NCBI GenBank assembly: GCA_026415155.1
Contig: JAOAHQ010000007.1
Location: forward strand, 62,001-126,000
From: Rhodocyclaceae bacterium
GTDB taxonomy: Bacteria; Pseudomonadota; Gammaproteobacteria; Burkholderiales; Rhodocyclaceae
DNA length: 64,000 nt
Direction: 5' to 3'
Below the pieces are notes generated by a model. The model was not told the DNA's origin, ran no database searches, and saw only the letters and a program-made list of their open reading frames with translations. The stretch's first letter is position 1, and each line of letters opens with the position of its first letter. The position numbers and the translations under genes were made by a program. This document shows, piece after piece, positions 18,677-30,864 of the stretch.

Positions 18677-18756
18677 CTGTCGGTCTCCTTCTTGATGAAC
18701 GCGAACAATATTACTAATCACATCATAAATCAAGCGAATATTAGAGGCATGCTAAG
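18677..18756. promoter_or_regulatory. AT-rich divergent promoter region, rhodanese/metH
   Basis: This is the most AT-rich short stretch in the region. It contains two direct copies of AATATTA at 18707-18713 and 18737-18743, 30 bp apart, which is about three helical turns. Such spacing suits cooperative binding on one DNA face. No SAM or B12 riboswitch is possible in so short a leader. The regulator is unknown; sulfide-responsive ArsR-type repressors such as BigR/SqrR use AT-rich sites, but the match is only general. Confidence 0.4.
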
Positions 18757-22482
<3,726 letters not shown>

Positions 22483-22688
22483 CCCAGATTGTCCATTAGA
22501 CCGGGCAGACGATCCATGAAGAGACTTTCCGACACTTACAGTGCCCTACGCGGCGGCGCTCGGGCTGCGGGCGGTATCTACGCGCCCGTGCTCCTCGTCC
22601 AGAGGCCGCGCTATGGACTCGTCGCCCGTGCGCGCATCGACTCGCCCTCGCCGGCGAGCGCCGCTCGCGTTCCAATGGACAATCTGGG
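22483..22688. mobile_element. 206-bp MITE-like inverted-repeat element, copy 2
   Basis: Same length and terminal repeats as copy 1. It is well conserved through most of the interior and most divergent around positions 28-60. The flanking 5-mers are TATAA and TTTAA, so the target duplication is imperfect (one change). The A/T-rich target with central TNNAA resembles the TTCAA of copy 1. The left end touches the metH stop codon, so metH is not interrupted. Its hairpin-forming sequences may act as a 3' end for the metH mRNA. Confidence 0.9.
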
Positions 22689-22715
22689 TTTAACCCCCCA
22701 ACGAGGAGACAGACG

Positions 22716-23180
22716 ATGACAGACCCACAAGAAAACGATGGCCGCCTCTCTTTCAAGGAAGCCGTGGCCTATGTGATGCGCGAGAGGCGGGCTGCCTTCT
22801 GCGCGATGCCGGTGTTCGGCGAAGTCACTGGCGATGAGGAGCAGACCGCCGAAGGCGCACGCATCTTCATCCTCGAATACGATGGCGAAGGCGATTGGCA
22901 GCTGCGCTTCATCGCCGGTCCGTTCTTCTCGAACGCCTATGCCGCGAATGAAATCCTCGCCCCGGGCGAGGTGCCCGACAGCGTGCGCGAACTGCGCTTC
23001 ATGCCCTGCGCGCCGATCGAACCGGCCTGGCTCGACGAGCAGATCCAGATCCTGATCCAGAAGCTCGTCAAGGCCGCCGGCATCGCCGCGCAGATGCCGG
23101 ATTACGAGGCGATGCCGAGCCGGCAGGCCGATGCGCAGACCGTCTTTCCCATCTCCTTCATCGGCAGATCATCCCATTGA
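22716..23180 (+). CDS. Conserved protein of unknown function
   Basis: A 154-residue soluble acidic protein with an AGGAGA ribosome site 7 bp upstream. I do not recognise the family. The visible order is a short helical start (LSFKEAVAYVMRERRAAFC), a central beta-rich part (ARIFILEYDGEGDWQLRFIAGPF) and a helical tail. It lies 3 bp before the next gene, so the two are likely co-transcribed. The neighbour looks like a signalling helix bundle, so a regulatory role is possible but not shown. Confidence 0.65.
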   Translation: MTDPQENDGRLSFKEAVAYVMRERRAAFCAMPVFGEVTGDEEQTAEGARIFILEYDGEGDWQLRFIAGPFFSNAYAANEILAPGEVPDSVRELRFMPCAPIEPAWLDEQIQILIQKLVKAAGIAAQMPDYEAMPSRQADAQTVFPISFIGRSSH

Positions 23181-23183
23181 GTC

Positions 23184-23759
23184 ATGACTGATCAACACGC
23201 AGGCAGCACCAACGCCGCACCCCCCGCACCCGACTGGAACCAGGCACGGCAGACCGTCTTGATGCTCGAGCTCGCCGCCGGCCAGGTCGAGGCGGCGATG
23301 AAAGACTCGAACAGCTCGGTCGAGGTGCTCACCGACAGCTTCACCTCCCTCGTCGACACCTTGCAGCTCGTCGAGGCCGCGATCGATACGCTGCCCGACA
23401 CGATCGGCAATGGCCTCGTCAAGCAGGAGATCCAGTCCAACACCCGTTTCATCGGCGAAAAGATTCGCCAGGCGATCGTCGCCTTTCAGTTCTACGACCG
23501 GCTCGTGCAGCGCCTCGACCACGTCTGCCGCGGCCTCGATGGGCTCGCGGAACTGCTCGCCGATCCTGCGCGCAAGGGCGACCCGGCCGAGTGGCGTGCC
23601 TTGCAGGAGAAGATCCTCGCCAAATACACGCTCGCCGAGGAGCGCGCCATGTTCGATGCCGTGCTCGCCGGTACACCAGTGCAAGAGGCGCTCAAGCACT
23701 ACCTCGAGACGCGCCTTCAGGAAATCAAGAACCGCGGCGGCGAGATCGAGTTGTTCTGA
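23184..23759 (+). CDS. Helical protein, possibly CheZ-like
   Basis: 191 residues, almost entirely predicted helix in long amphipathic stretches. The segment IRQAIVAFQFYDRLVQRLDHV resembles the helical hairpin of CheZ-type phosphatases and related type IV pilus regulators (FQDLTGQVI region). However, the exact catalytic Asp/Gln pair cannot be assigned by eye. A flexible Ala/Pro N-terminus precedes the bundle. It is convergent with the DUF1840 gene, with adjacent stop codons. Confidence 0.55.
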   Translation: MTDQHAGSTNAAPPAPDWNQARQTVLMLELAAGQVEAAMKDSNSSVEVLTDSFTSLVDTLQLVEAAIDTLPDTIGNGLVKQEIQSNTRFIGEKIRQAIVAFQFYDRLVQRLDHVCRGLDGLAELLADPARKGDPAEWRALQEKILAKYTLAEERAMFDAVLAGTPVQEALKHYLETRLQEIKNRGGEIELF

Positions 23760-24101
23760 TCAGACGCCCCAGACGACCGGCTTTTTTTCCGCCAGCGAAA
23801 TCTTGAACATCTCGACGAGCGGCAGCGCGCGCTGCGTGAGTGAGACGCGCGGCCGCGCACCGCCATGGCCGTCGGGTTCCGTAGCGGGCTCCTCTTCCAA
23901 AAGCTGGCGGCGATGTGCCTCGCGGTCGGCGGCAATCGCCGCTTCGAGCCGGGCGATCGCCTCGGGCAGCTGCTCGACGGTCACGATGCCTTGCTTGGCC
24001 GGCACCTTGCCGATGAGTTCCAGCAGGCGCTCCGCGACATCGGCGAAATAGATGACGTCGGCCGCGGCCTGCGACTTGAAGGTGACAAGACCGCCGTTCA
24101 T
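23760..24101 (-). CDS. DUF1840 family protein
   Basis: A 113-residue protein with the family signature at its start (TFKSQAAADVIYFADVAERLLELIGK) and the motif QGIVTVEQLPEAIARLEAAI. DUF1840 proteins are small, mostly betaproteobacterial and of unknown function. It is last in the yqgE-to-pyrC' chain and overlaps the preceding stop by 4 bp (ATGA), so it is translationally coupled to pyrimidine genes. Confidence 0.85.
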   Translation of the reverse strand: MNGGLVTFKSQAAADVIYFADVAERLLELIGKVPAKQGIVTVEQLPEAIARLEAAIAADREAHRRQLLEEEPATEPDGHGGARPRVSLTQRALPLVEMFKISLAEKKPVVWGV

Positions 24102-25387
24102 AGCAAGCGATCAGAGGAATAGGCAAGATGCCCGTCGATCAGCGTGTAGCGCACTTCGCCGAAAAGCCGCTGGCCGAGGAAAGGTGTGTTCTTGCCTTGG
24201 CTTTTGAGCCGCTCGCGGCTGACGACGAACTCGGCTTCGGGATCGAAGATGCACAGATCGGCCGGCGCGCCCGCGGCAATGCGGCCGCAATCGAGGCCGA
24301 GCAAGCGCGCCGGATCGCTGCTGATGCGCGCAAGCGCCCGGGCAAGCGGCAGGCCGGCATCGCGCGCCCACTTGAGCGCAAGCGGCAAGAGGAGTTCAAG
24401 GCCCGTCGCGCCGGCTTCCGCCTCGCCGAACGGCAGCTGCTTGGCATCGTCATCGACCGGCGTGTGATCCGAGACGAGCGCGTCGATGCTGCCGTCGGCG
24501 AGCCCCGCGGCGAGCGCCGCGCGGTCGGCGGCGGCCCGCAAGGGTGGATCGAGGCGCGCCATCGGATCGAAGAAGCCGATGTCCTCGTCACAAAGATGCA
24601 GGTGGTTGATCGTCACGTCGCAGCTTACCGCCGCGCCTGCCGCGCGCGCGGCGCGGATCAGCTCGAGCGCCGCCGCCGAGGAGACGCGCCGCACGTGCAG
24701 GCGGCAGCCGGTCTCGCGCGCTAGCTGCAGAAAGGTCGACAACGCCACCGTCTCGGCGACGACCGGAATGCCGGCAAGCCCCAAGCGCGCCGCGACCGCC
24801 CCATCGTGGGCCACACCGCCCCTTGCGAGATGCGCATCCTGCGCCTGCAGCCAGACGGGAAAGCCGAAGGTCGCGGCATACTGCATCGCGCGCAAGAGCA
24901 CCTGCGTGTCGACGATGCTGACACTGGCTTGACCGAAGGCGATGCAGCCGGCCTCAAAAAGCTCGACCATCTCGGTGAGCCGCTCGCCGGCCAGGCCCAC
25001 CGTGAGCGCCCCGATCGGATGCACATGCGCATACCCCGGCTGCCGGGCACGGTGCTTGAGCATCTCGACGAGCCCCGGTTCATCAAGCGGCGGATCGGTA
25101 TCCGGCGGGCAGACGAGCCTGGTTACGCCACCCGCTACGGCTGCCGCCATCTCCGATTCGAGGGTGGCCTTGTATTCGAAGCCCGGCTCGCGTAAGCGCG
25201 CCGAGAGGTCGATGAGACCCGGGCAGACGATGCAACCCGTCGCATCGAGCACGGCCTCGGCGCGAAAGCCGCCGGGCGCCGCCGCGCCGACGCCGACGAT
25301 CTTCTGCTCGGCGATGAACACGCTGGCCAGGCCATCGAAGCCGCTGGCCGGATCGATGACGCGGCCGTTCTTGATCTCGATCTTCAT
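24098..25387 (-). CDS. Dihydroorotase-like protein, probably non-catalytic (PyrC'/PyrX type)
   Basis: 429 residues with the class I dihydroorotase fold. The metal-binding residues are largely missing: the usual HxH of DLHVHLREPG is replaced in LIDLSARLREPG, and the loop that should carry the metal-bridging lysine region reads LQAQD. The final Asp of the barrel remains in VSDHTPVDDD. In Pseudomonas, inactive PyrC' subunits are required structural partners of PyrB. The same role is likely here, with a true PyrC encoded elsewhere. It is coupled by ATGA overlaps to the restriction gene upstream and DUF1840 downstream. Confidence 0.82.
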   Translation of the reverse strand: MKIEIKNGRVIDPASGFDGLASVFIAEQKIVGVGAAAPGGFRAEAVLDATGCIVCPGLIDLSARLREPGFEYKATLESEMAAAVAGGVTRLVCPPDTDPPLDEPGLVEMLKHRARQPGYAHVHPIGALTVGLAGERLTEMVELFEAGCIAFGQASVSIVDTQVLLRAMQYAATFGFPVWLQAQDAHLARGGVAHDGAVAARLGLAGIPVVAETVALSTFLQLARETGCRLHVRRVSSAAALELIRAARAAGAAVSCDVTINHLHLCDEDIGFFDPMARLDPPLRAAADRAALAAGLADGSIDALVSDHTPVDDDAKQLPFGEAEAGATGLELLLPLALKWARDAGLPLARALARISSDPARLLGLDCGRIAAGAPADLCIFDPEAEFVVSRERLKSQGKNTPFLGQRLFGEVRYTLIDGHLAYSSDRLL

Positions 25388-25995
25388 GCTTCGACCCCGA
25401 TCAGAATCAGCGGCACGGCGGGCACGCCGCGTCCCTGGCGCACTACGTTGTAGAGCTCGCCCTCGTAATAGGCCACCCCGGAGCTCATCTGTGCCTGCAT
25501 CGATTTCATCGGCAGGATCTCGATACCGACGTCGATCCGGTCGCCGACGAAGAAGGCGAGATGTTTGACGAAAAGATCGTAAGCGACGAAGGCATACTTG
25601 CCGAACTGAACTTCCACTGCAACGCGGTCTTTGACGAAATCGGTTTGGTTGTAGCTGTAGATCGCGGTTTCTCCACTGGCGGCGATCTCCTTCTTCTGTT
25701 CTTCCGGCGGCAGCGTCAGGGTGCGCCTGATCAATTTGGCATCCTTGGTCACCCAGTAGGCAACTCGGCTTTCGCCCCAGCCGAGATGCCCCAGTTTTTC
25801 TTTAAAGGCTTGGTTCATCGCAATTGGACTAAAGAGCCTCTTGCCACGCATGGTTTTCTCTTTCGAGATTTTGGTCTGGTAAGCGGCGGCATCGATCGAG
25901 GCGATGACGGCCTGCAATTCCTCCCATAGCGCGGGCTTATGGACGAGCAGGAATTCAAGCCCGTTCAGATGCGAATAGGTCTCGGCGATCTTCAT
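25384..25995 (-). CDS. Type II restriction endonuclease, BglII/BstYI-like
   Basis: 203 residues from [12 protein letters not shown]; this ATG overlaps the methyltransferase stop (ATGA), better than the upstream TTG of the track. The core has the BglII-type catalytic pattern D-x8-E-x-Q (DFVKDRVAVEVQ), followed by GKYAFVAYDLFVKHLAFF. Members cut palindromes containing GATC (BglII AGATCT, BstYI RGATCY). The exact target cannot be read from sequence. Base composition is visibly less GC-rich than the flanking pyr genes, which supports horizontal gain. It overlaps pyrC' by 4 bp. Confidence 0.82.
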   Translation of the reverse strand: MKIAETYSHLNGLEFLLVHKPALWEELQAVIASIDAAAYQTKISKEKTMRGKRLFSPIAMNQAFKEKLGHLGWGESRVAYWVTKDAKLIRRTLTLPPEEQKKEIAASGETAIYSYNQTDFVKDRVAVEVQFGKYAFVAYDLFVKHLAFFVGDRIDVGIEILPMKSMQAQMSSGVAYYEGELYNVVRQGRGVPAVPLILIGVEA

Positions 25996-26954
25996 TTCTC
26001 GCAAGACGCCTCAGACTCAGGAAGACAAAAGAGATCCGTCTGCTGAGGAGAAGAGATGGTGTGAGGCCAGGGCGGGTCTCGCAGGCGGCTGCTGGCGTTT
26101 TCTGGGTCGTACTTGGGCTTGCCCATTGGGCGAACGCGCAAGGTGCCGGCGGCCGCTTCAATGATTCTCGTCCTGGCAAGATCGACATACTCGGCCACGA
26201 TTTCTGCGCCGACGCCGCGCCGCCCATGCCGGATGGCGGCGACGATGGTCGTGCCGACGCCGAGGAAGGGATCGAGCACCCAATCACCGGGGCGACTCAT
26301 CGACAACACCAGCCGCTCGACCAGTTCGACGGGAAACTGGCAGGGATGATCGGTCTTCTCGACATGGTTGTTCTTGACGTTGGGAATGTCCCAGACATCG
26401 CCCGGATTTTTGCCGAGCGGATGGCAGGAATACTGGCCGGCCTTGGGCCCCTTGAAATGTTTCTTGCCAGGGTACTTTTGCGGCACGCGCACCGGATCGA
26501 GATCGAACACGTAATCCTTCGTCTTGCGCGTATACCAGTTGATGGTTTCATAGCGGCCGGAGAAGCGCCGCGTGCAATGCAGGCCATGCTCGAAATGCCA
26601 GACGATGCGATTGCGCATCACCAGCCCCAGCTTGCGGAAGATGGGATAGAGCAGCGTATCCAAGGGCACGATCGCGCCCGCCTCGACATAGTTGCCGACC
26701 TGCCAGCAGATGCTGCCGCCATCGGTCAGTACGCGCGTGCATTCGGCAATCACCTCCGTCTGCTGCTGCACGTAGCAGTCGAGATCGAGCCTTTTCTCGT
26801 ATTCCTTGCCGATGTTGTAAGGGGGCGAAGTGACGACGAGCTGGATAGCCTTGTCGGGAATCTGGCGCAGCAGTTCTAGACAACTCCCCGCATAGACGAC
26901 GGCTTGAGCGTCGGGGGTAAAGCGATCGCGAATCGTGAAATTCTCTCCCCTCAT
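25992..26954 (-). CDS. DNA methyltransferase of the restriction-modification pair (beta class, probably N4-cytosine)
   Basis: 320 residues. Catalytic motif IV ([11 protein letters not shown]) comes before the SAM-binding motif I ([14 protein letters not shown]), the beta-class order. The SPPY form is typical of N4-cytosine enzymes, as in the BamHI and BglII systems, though N6-adenine cannot be excluded. It would protect the chromosome from the adjacent endonuclease. It overlaps pyrB by 4 bp upstream and the endonuclease by 4 bp downstream, so expression of both R-M genes depends on the pyr operon. No controller (C) protein is visible. Confidence 0.9.
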   Translation of the reverse strand: MRGENFTIRDRFTPDAQAVVYAGSCLELLRQIPDKAIQLVVTSPPYNIGKEYEKRLDLDCYVQQQTEVIAECTRVLTDGGSICWQVGNYVEAGAIVPLDTLLYPIFRKLGLVMRNRIVWHFEHGLHCTRRFSGRYETINWYTRKTKDYVFDLDPVRVPQKYPGKKHFKGPKAGQYSCHPLGKNPGDVWDIPNVKNNHVEKTDHPCQFPVELVERLVLSMSRPGDWVLDPFLGVGTTIVAAIRHGRRGVGAEIVAEYVDLARTRIIEAAAGTLRVRPMGKPKYDPENASSRLRDPPWPHTISSPQQTDLFCLPESEASCEK

Positions 26955-27937
26955 TGCGCGCCTCCTCCCGCGAGCATGCTCATCACCGCCATGCGCACGG
27001 CGATGCCGAAGGTCACCTGCGGCAGGATCACCGCCTGCTTGCCGTCGGCCACCGCCGAGTCGATCTCGACGCCGCGGTTCATCGGCCCCGGGTGCATGAC
27101 GATCGCATCGGGCTTGGCGAGCGCGAGCTTCTCGGGCGTCAGCCCCCAGGACTTGAAGTATTCCTGTGGGCTTGGCAAGAGCGCGCCTTGCATGCGCTCG
27201 TTTTGCAGCCGCAGCATCATCACGACATCGACGCCGACGAGCCCCTTGGCGAGATCGTGATAGACGGTGAGCGGCGCGCCGGGGATCATCTCGGCGGCGG
27301 CCGTCGGCAGGAGCGTCTTGGGGCCGATCAAGCGGATGTCGGGCACGCCGAGGGTGGCGAGCGCATGCAGCTGGCTTCGCGCGACGCGCGAATGGAGGAT
27401 GTCGCCGACGACGGCAACCGACAGCTTCGTGAAATCCTTCTTGTAATGCCGGATCGTGTACATGTCGAGCAGCCCCTGCGTCGGATGGGCATGGCGCCCA
27501 TCGCCGGCATTGACGACATGGATGTGATCGCGCCCCGTGGCAGCCAGATGCCGCGCGATCAGATAGGGCGCGCCGGAGGAGGCATGGCGCACGACGAACA
27601 TGTCGGCCTGCATCGCGGCGAGGTTGTCGATCGTATCGAGCAGGGATTCGCCCTTGGCCGCCGAAGAGGTGCTGATGTTGAGGTTGATGACGTCGGCCGA
27701 CAGGCGCTTCGCCGCGATCTCGAAGGTGGTGCGGGTGCGCGTCGAGTTCTCGAAAAACAGGTTGAAGACGCTTTTGCCGCGCAGGAGCGGCACTTTCTTG
27801 ACTTCGCGTTCGGCGACCTGGGTGAAGGGCTCGGCGCGATCGAGGATGGACAGGATCATCTCGCGCGAGAGGCCCTCGAGCGAGAGCAGATGCACGAGCT
27901 CGCCGCGCGCATTGACTTGCGGGTTGGCGGAGGTCAT
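26951..27937 (-). CDS. pyrB: Aspartate carbamoyltransferase, catalytic chain
   Basis: 328 residues. It condenses carbamoyl phosphate with aspartate in the second step of UMP synthesis. Carbamoyl-phosphate and aspartate motifs are complete: [21 protein letters not shown] and HPGPMNRG. It follows pyrR with a 4-bp overlap. No pyrI is present, which fits the class A enzyme that pairs with a dihydroorotase-like subunit. That partner gene is now separated from it by the R-M pair. Confidence 0.97.
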   Translation of the reverse strand: MTSANPQVNARGELVHLLSLEGLSREMILSILDRAEPFTQVAEREVKKVPLLRGKSVFNLFFENSTRTRTTFEIAAKRLSADVINLNISTSSAAKGESLLDTIDNLAAMQADMFVVRHASSGAPYLIARHLAATGRDHIHVVNAGDGRHAHPTQGLLDMYTIRHYKKDFTKLSVAVVGDILHSRVARSQLHALATLGVPDIRLIGPKTLLPTAAAEMIPGAPLTVYHDLAKGLVGVDVVMMLRLQNERMQGALLPSPQEYFKSWGLTPEKLALAKPDAIVMHPGPMNRGVEIDSAVADGKQAVILPQVTFGIAVRMAVMSMLAGGGAQ

Positions 27938-28431
27938 TTTTCCCTCAGGCTGAAAGAGAGCGAGCCATCGGACTCGCGCGCAAGCTCGAGGCTCTGGCTT
28001 GCCGGCAAGGCCAGTGAGAGCGCGCAGTAATCGGCGGCGATCGGCAATTCGCGGCCGCCGCGGTCGACGAGCACGGCCAGCTCGACGCGGGCCGGCCGGC
28101 CATAGTCGAAGAGTTCGTTCATCGCCGCGCGCACCGTGCGGCCGGTATGGAGCACGTCATCGACGAGCACGAGGTGAGCGCCTTCGACGTCCGGCAGCTG
28201 CGTGATGCGGCCGCCGGCCTTGAGGCCGTTGCCGAGGCGGTGATCGTCGCGGTGAAAGGAGACGTCGAGCGTCGCGAGCGGCGTTTCAAGCCCCAAGGCG
28301 GCGTGCAAGGCTTCGGCCACCCAGACGCCGCCGGTATGGATGCCGACGAGCAGGGTCTTGGGCGCCAAGCGCGGCCTCATTTGGGCGACGAGCCGTTCGA
28401 TGAGCTCACGGACGGGAGGCAGGAAGGACAT
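27934..28431 (-). CDS. pyrR: PyrR, bifunctional pyrimidine regulator / uracil phosphoribosyltransferase
   Basis: 165 residues from [14 protein letters not shown]. The type I phosphoribosyltransferase fold shows the PRPP loop [17 protein letters not shown]. In firmicutes PyrR attenuates pyr mRNA. In proteobacteria it is usually next to pyrB, and its regulatory role is less certain. The start overlaps the ruvX 3' end by 26 bp. Confidence 0.93.
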   Translation of the reverse strand: MSFLPPVRELIERLVAQMRPRLAPKTLLVGIHTGGVWVAEALHAALGLETPLATLDVSFHRDDHRLGNGLKAGGRITQLPDVEGAHLVLVDDVLHTGRTVRAAMNELFDYGRPARVELAVLVDRGGRELPIAADYCALSLALPASQSLELARESDGSLSFSLREK

Positions 28432-28840
28432 GGCGTTGGTCGAACCAGGCTTGCAGGAGGATAGCCGCGGCCTCGGCATCGAGGCGCGCCTTGAGCTTGC
28501 GTTTGTCGCCGGACGTCGCCGCCTCGGCGATGACCGAGGTATAGCGCTCATCGGCGAGCTCGACTGGGAGCCGAAAGCGAGCCGCGAGCTGGCGCGCAAA
28601 GCGCGCGCAGCGCGCGGCGAAGGGGTGCTCGCGATCATCGAGCTGGCGCGGCAGGCCGACGACGAGGCGCGCCGGACGCCAAGTGTCGATGAGCTTGCCA
28701 ATCGCGGCGAAGCGGCGCTCGTTCGAGGATTCGGCGATCGTGGCGAGCGCGCGCGCTTGTCCCAGCAGGGTCTCGCCGATCGCCACCCCGATGCGCTTCT
28801 CGCCGAAATCGAAGGCCATCACGGTTTCCGACTCAGGCAT
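28406..28840 (-). CDS. ruvX: RuvX/YqgF family Holliday junction resolvase-like protein
   Basis: 144 residues with the RNase H-like fold. Motifs are [14 protein letters not shown] at the N-terminus, [14 protein letters not shown] in the middle, and [11 protein letters not shown] near the C-terminus with the expected acidic residues. Family members are linked to pre-16S rRNA 5' processing and to Holliday junction resolution. It overlaps yqgE by 8 bp, the standard yqgE-ruvX order. Confidence 0.95.
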   Translation of the reverse strand: MPESETVMAFDFGEKRIGVAIGETLLGQARALATIAESSNERRFAAIGKLIDTWRPARLVVGLPRQLDDREHPFAARCARFARQLAARFRLPVELADERYTSVIAEAATSGDKRKLKARLDAEAAAILLQAWFDQRHVLPASRP

Positions 28841-29420
28841 GGCCGGCGACTTCGCTCAGGTTGGCGAAATCGACCCCGAGAAGCTGCATCGCCGCCGGCA
28901 GGCGCTCTTCGGGCGGGACGGAGAAGATGATCTCGGGGTCGGCCGGCACGGTGAGCCAGGCGTTCTGGGAAAGCTCCCACTCGAGCTGGCCGGCCGCCCA
29001 GCCTGCATAGCCGAGCGTGACGAGCACGTCCGAGGGCTCGCCCTGTTCGCACATCGCCTGCAGGATGTCGCGCGAGCTCGTCAGCGCGATCTCGCTCGTC
29101 ACGACGAGCGTCGACTGCCACTGCCCCGCCGGCCGGTGCAGCACGAAGCCGCGGTCGGTCTGCACCGGCCCGCCGAAATAGACGGGCAGCTCGTTGTATT
29201 TGGCCTGGTGCGCGCCGGCGGCAAGCGGCAGGCTGACGCGCTCGAAGAGGGTGGCGAGGTTGAAGTCGAGCGGGCGGTTGATGATGAGGCCGAGCGCCCC
29301 TTCGCTCGTGTGCTCGCACAGATAGGTCAGCGTGCGCGCGAAATAGGGGTCGGCCATCGCCGGCATGGCGATCAGGAAATGGTTGGCGAGGCTGATGGCG
29401 TGGTTCGTGGCGGCGCTCAT
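28833..29420 (-). CDS. yqgE: YqgE/AlgH family protein (DUF179)
   Basis: 195 residues from [20 protein letters not shown]; the track ORF start lies inside the divergent photolyase gene. Family motifs: [39 protein letters not shown] and [14 protein letters not shown]. Its function is unknown. It heads the pyr-containing chain of genes. Confidence 0.94.
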   Translation of the reverse strand: MSAATNHAISLANHFLIAMPAMADPYFARTLTYLCEHTSEGALGLIINRPLDFNLATLFERVSLPLAAGAHQAKYNELPVYFGGPVQTDRGFVLHRPAGQWQSTLVVTSEIALTSSRDILQAMCEQGEPSDVLVTLGYAGWAAGQLEWELSQNAWLTVPADPEIIFSVPPEERLPAAMQLLGVDFANLSEVAGHA

Positions 29421-29448
29421 GATCGGCTTCCATTGTAATCTCTCCCCG

Positions 29449-30864
29449 ATGGGAAAAGACTCGGCCGCCCTCGTCTGGTTCCGCCGCGACCTGCGCGATT
29501 TCGACCACGCCGCCCTCGCCGCCGCGCTGCGCGGCCACGCGCGCGTCCATTGCGCCTTCGTCTTCGATCGCGACCTCCTCGCGCACCTCCCAAAAGATGA
29601 CCGGCGCGTCGATTTCATCTATCGCAGCCTGCGCGAACTCGAGCGGGCGCTTGCGGCGAAGGGCGGTGGGCTCATCATCCGCCATGGCCGCGCCGTCGAA
29701 GAGATTCCGCGCCTGGCGGCGCAATTGGGTGTGGCGGCCGTGCATGCCAATCGCGATCACGAGCCCTATGCGCGCTGGCGCGATGGCGAGGTCGCGGCGC
29801 GGCTCGCTGCCGACGGGCGGCGTTTTTTCGATCACAAGGATCAGACCATCTTCGAGCGCGACGAGCTCCTCACGCGCGCCGGCACGCCTTTCACGGTCTT
29901 CACGCCCTACGCGCGCGCCTGGCGCGAGAAATTGTCGCCGGAGGACCTTGCCGAGCACGAGTGCACCCCCCGGCCTGGGCAGCTCGTGCGCCCCGCGGCC
30001 GTCCCGCCCGCGCCGACTTTGGCGGAAATCGGCTTCAATTCGACGGACTTGCGGCTTCCCGCCGGTATGAGCGGCGGGGCGCGGCTTTTCGCGGATTTTT
30101 TGACGCGCATCGGGCGCTATCACCAAACGCGCGACTATCCGGCCATCAGGGGCGTCTCGTACCTTTCGCCGCACTTGCGCTTCGGCACGGTGTCGATCCG
30201 GCGTCTCGTCGCCGCGGCGCTCGAGCGCAGCCTCGCCGCTGACGGCCAGGGCGCCGCCGCTTGGCTCACCGAGCTCATCTGGCGCGAGTTCTACCAGATG
30301 ATCCTCTGGCAGCGTCCCGATGTCGTCGAGCACTGTTATCGGCGCGAATGCGATGCGCTCGTCTGGGACGACGCGCCCCACCTGTTCTCCGCCTGGTGCG
30401 AGGGGCGCACGGGCTACCCACTCGTCGATGCCGCGATGCGCCAGCTTGCGCAAACCGGCTGGATGCACAACCGGCTGCGCATGCTGACGGCCTCCTTTCT
30501 CACCAAGAACCTCGGCCTCGACTGGCGGCTGGGCGAAGCCCATTTCGCACGGCTTTTGCTCGACGTTGAGCTCGCCTCGAACAACGGCGGCTGGCAGTGG
30601 GCGGCGGGCACCGGCTGCGATGCCCAGCCGTGGTTTCGCATCTTCAATCCGGTGACGCAATCCGAAAAGTTCGACCCGCAGGGGCAATTCATCCGCCGCT
30701 ACCTGCCGGAGCTTGAAGGCGTGCCGGATGAGTTCATCCATGCGCCCTGGAAGATGCCGCGCCCGCCGGCAAACTACCCGCCGCCGATCGTCGATCATGC
30801 GGCAGCGCGGCAAAGGACGCTTGTGCGCTTTGGCAGGATCAAGTCTTCGTCAGCGCGGCGATGA
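29449..30864 (+). CDS. phr: Deoxyribodipyrimidine photolyase (class I)
   Basis: 471 residues from [19 protein letters not shown]. It splits cyclobutane pyrimidine dimers using light. An N-terminal antenna-binding domain (1-130) is joined by a linker to the FAD-binding helical domain, with [44 protein letters not shown] and [15 protein letters not shown]. The linker (about residues 184-191) reads AVPPAPTL and is encoded by a copy of the 23-bp repeat. It is divergent from yqgE with only 28 bp between, and its end overlaps the convergent chpA end by 26 bp. Confidence 0.95.
   Translation: MGKDSAALVWFRRDLRDFDHAALAAALRGHARVHCAFVFDRDLLAHLPKDDRRVDFIYRSLRELERALAAKGGGLIIRHGRAVEEIPRLAAQLGVAAVHANRDHEPYARWRDGEVAARLAADGRRFFDHKDQTIFERDELLTRAGTPFTVFTPYARAWREKLSPEDLAEHECTPRPGQLVRPAAVPPAPTLAEIGFNSTDLRLPAGMSGGARLFADFLTRIGRYHQTRDYPAIRGVSYLSPHLRFGTVSIRRLVAAALERSLAADGQGAAAWLTELIWREFYQMILWQRPDVVEHCYRRECDALVWDDAPHLFSAWCEGRTGYPLVDAAMRQLAQTGWMHNRLRMLTASFLTKNLGLDWRLGEAHFARLLLDVELASNNGGWQWAAGTGCDAQPWFRIFNPVTQSEKFDPQGQFIRRYLPELEGVPDEFIHAPWKMPRPPANYPPPIVDHAAARQRTLVRFGRIKSSSARR
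29998..30020 (+). repeat. Dispersed 23-bp repeat, inside phr
   Basis: 22 of 23 positions match (difference at 12). It is read in frame as AVPPAPTL in the interdomain linker of the photolyase. Confidence 0.85.

Noticed and set aside
25384-26954. Avoidance of AGATCT or RGATCY sites in the window as evidence of active restriction
   Set aside because: Several such sites are visible (for example near 7963, 9430, 10569 and 41865), so no avoidance is evident by eye.
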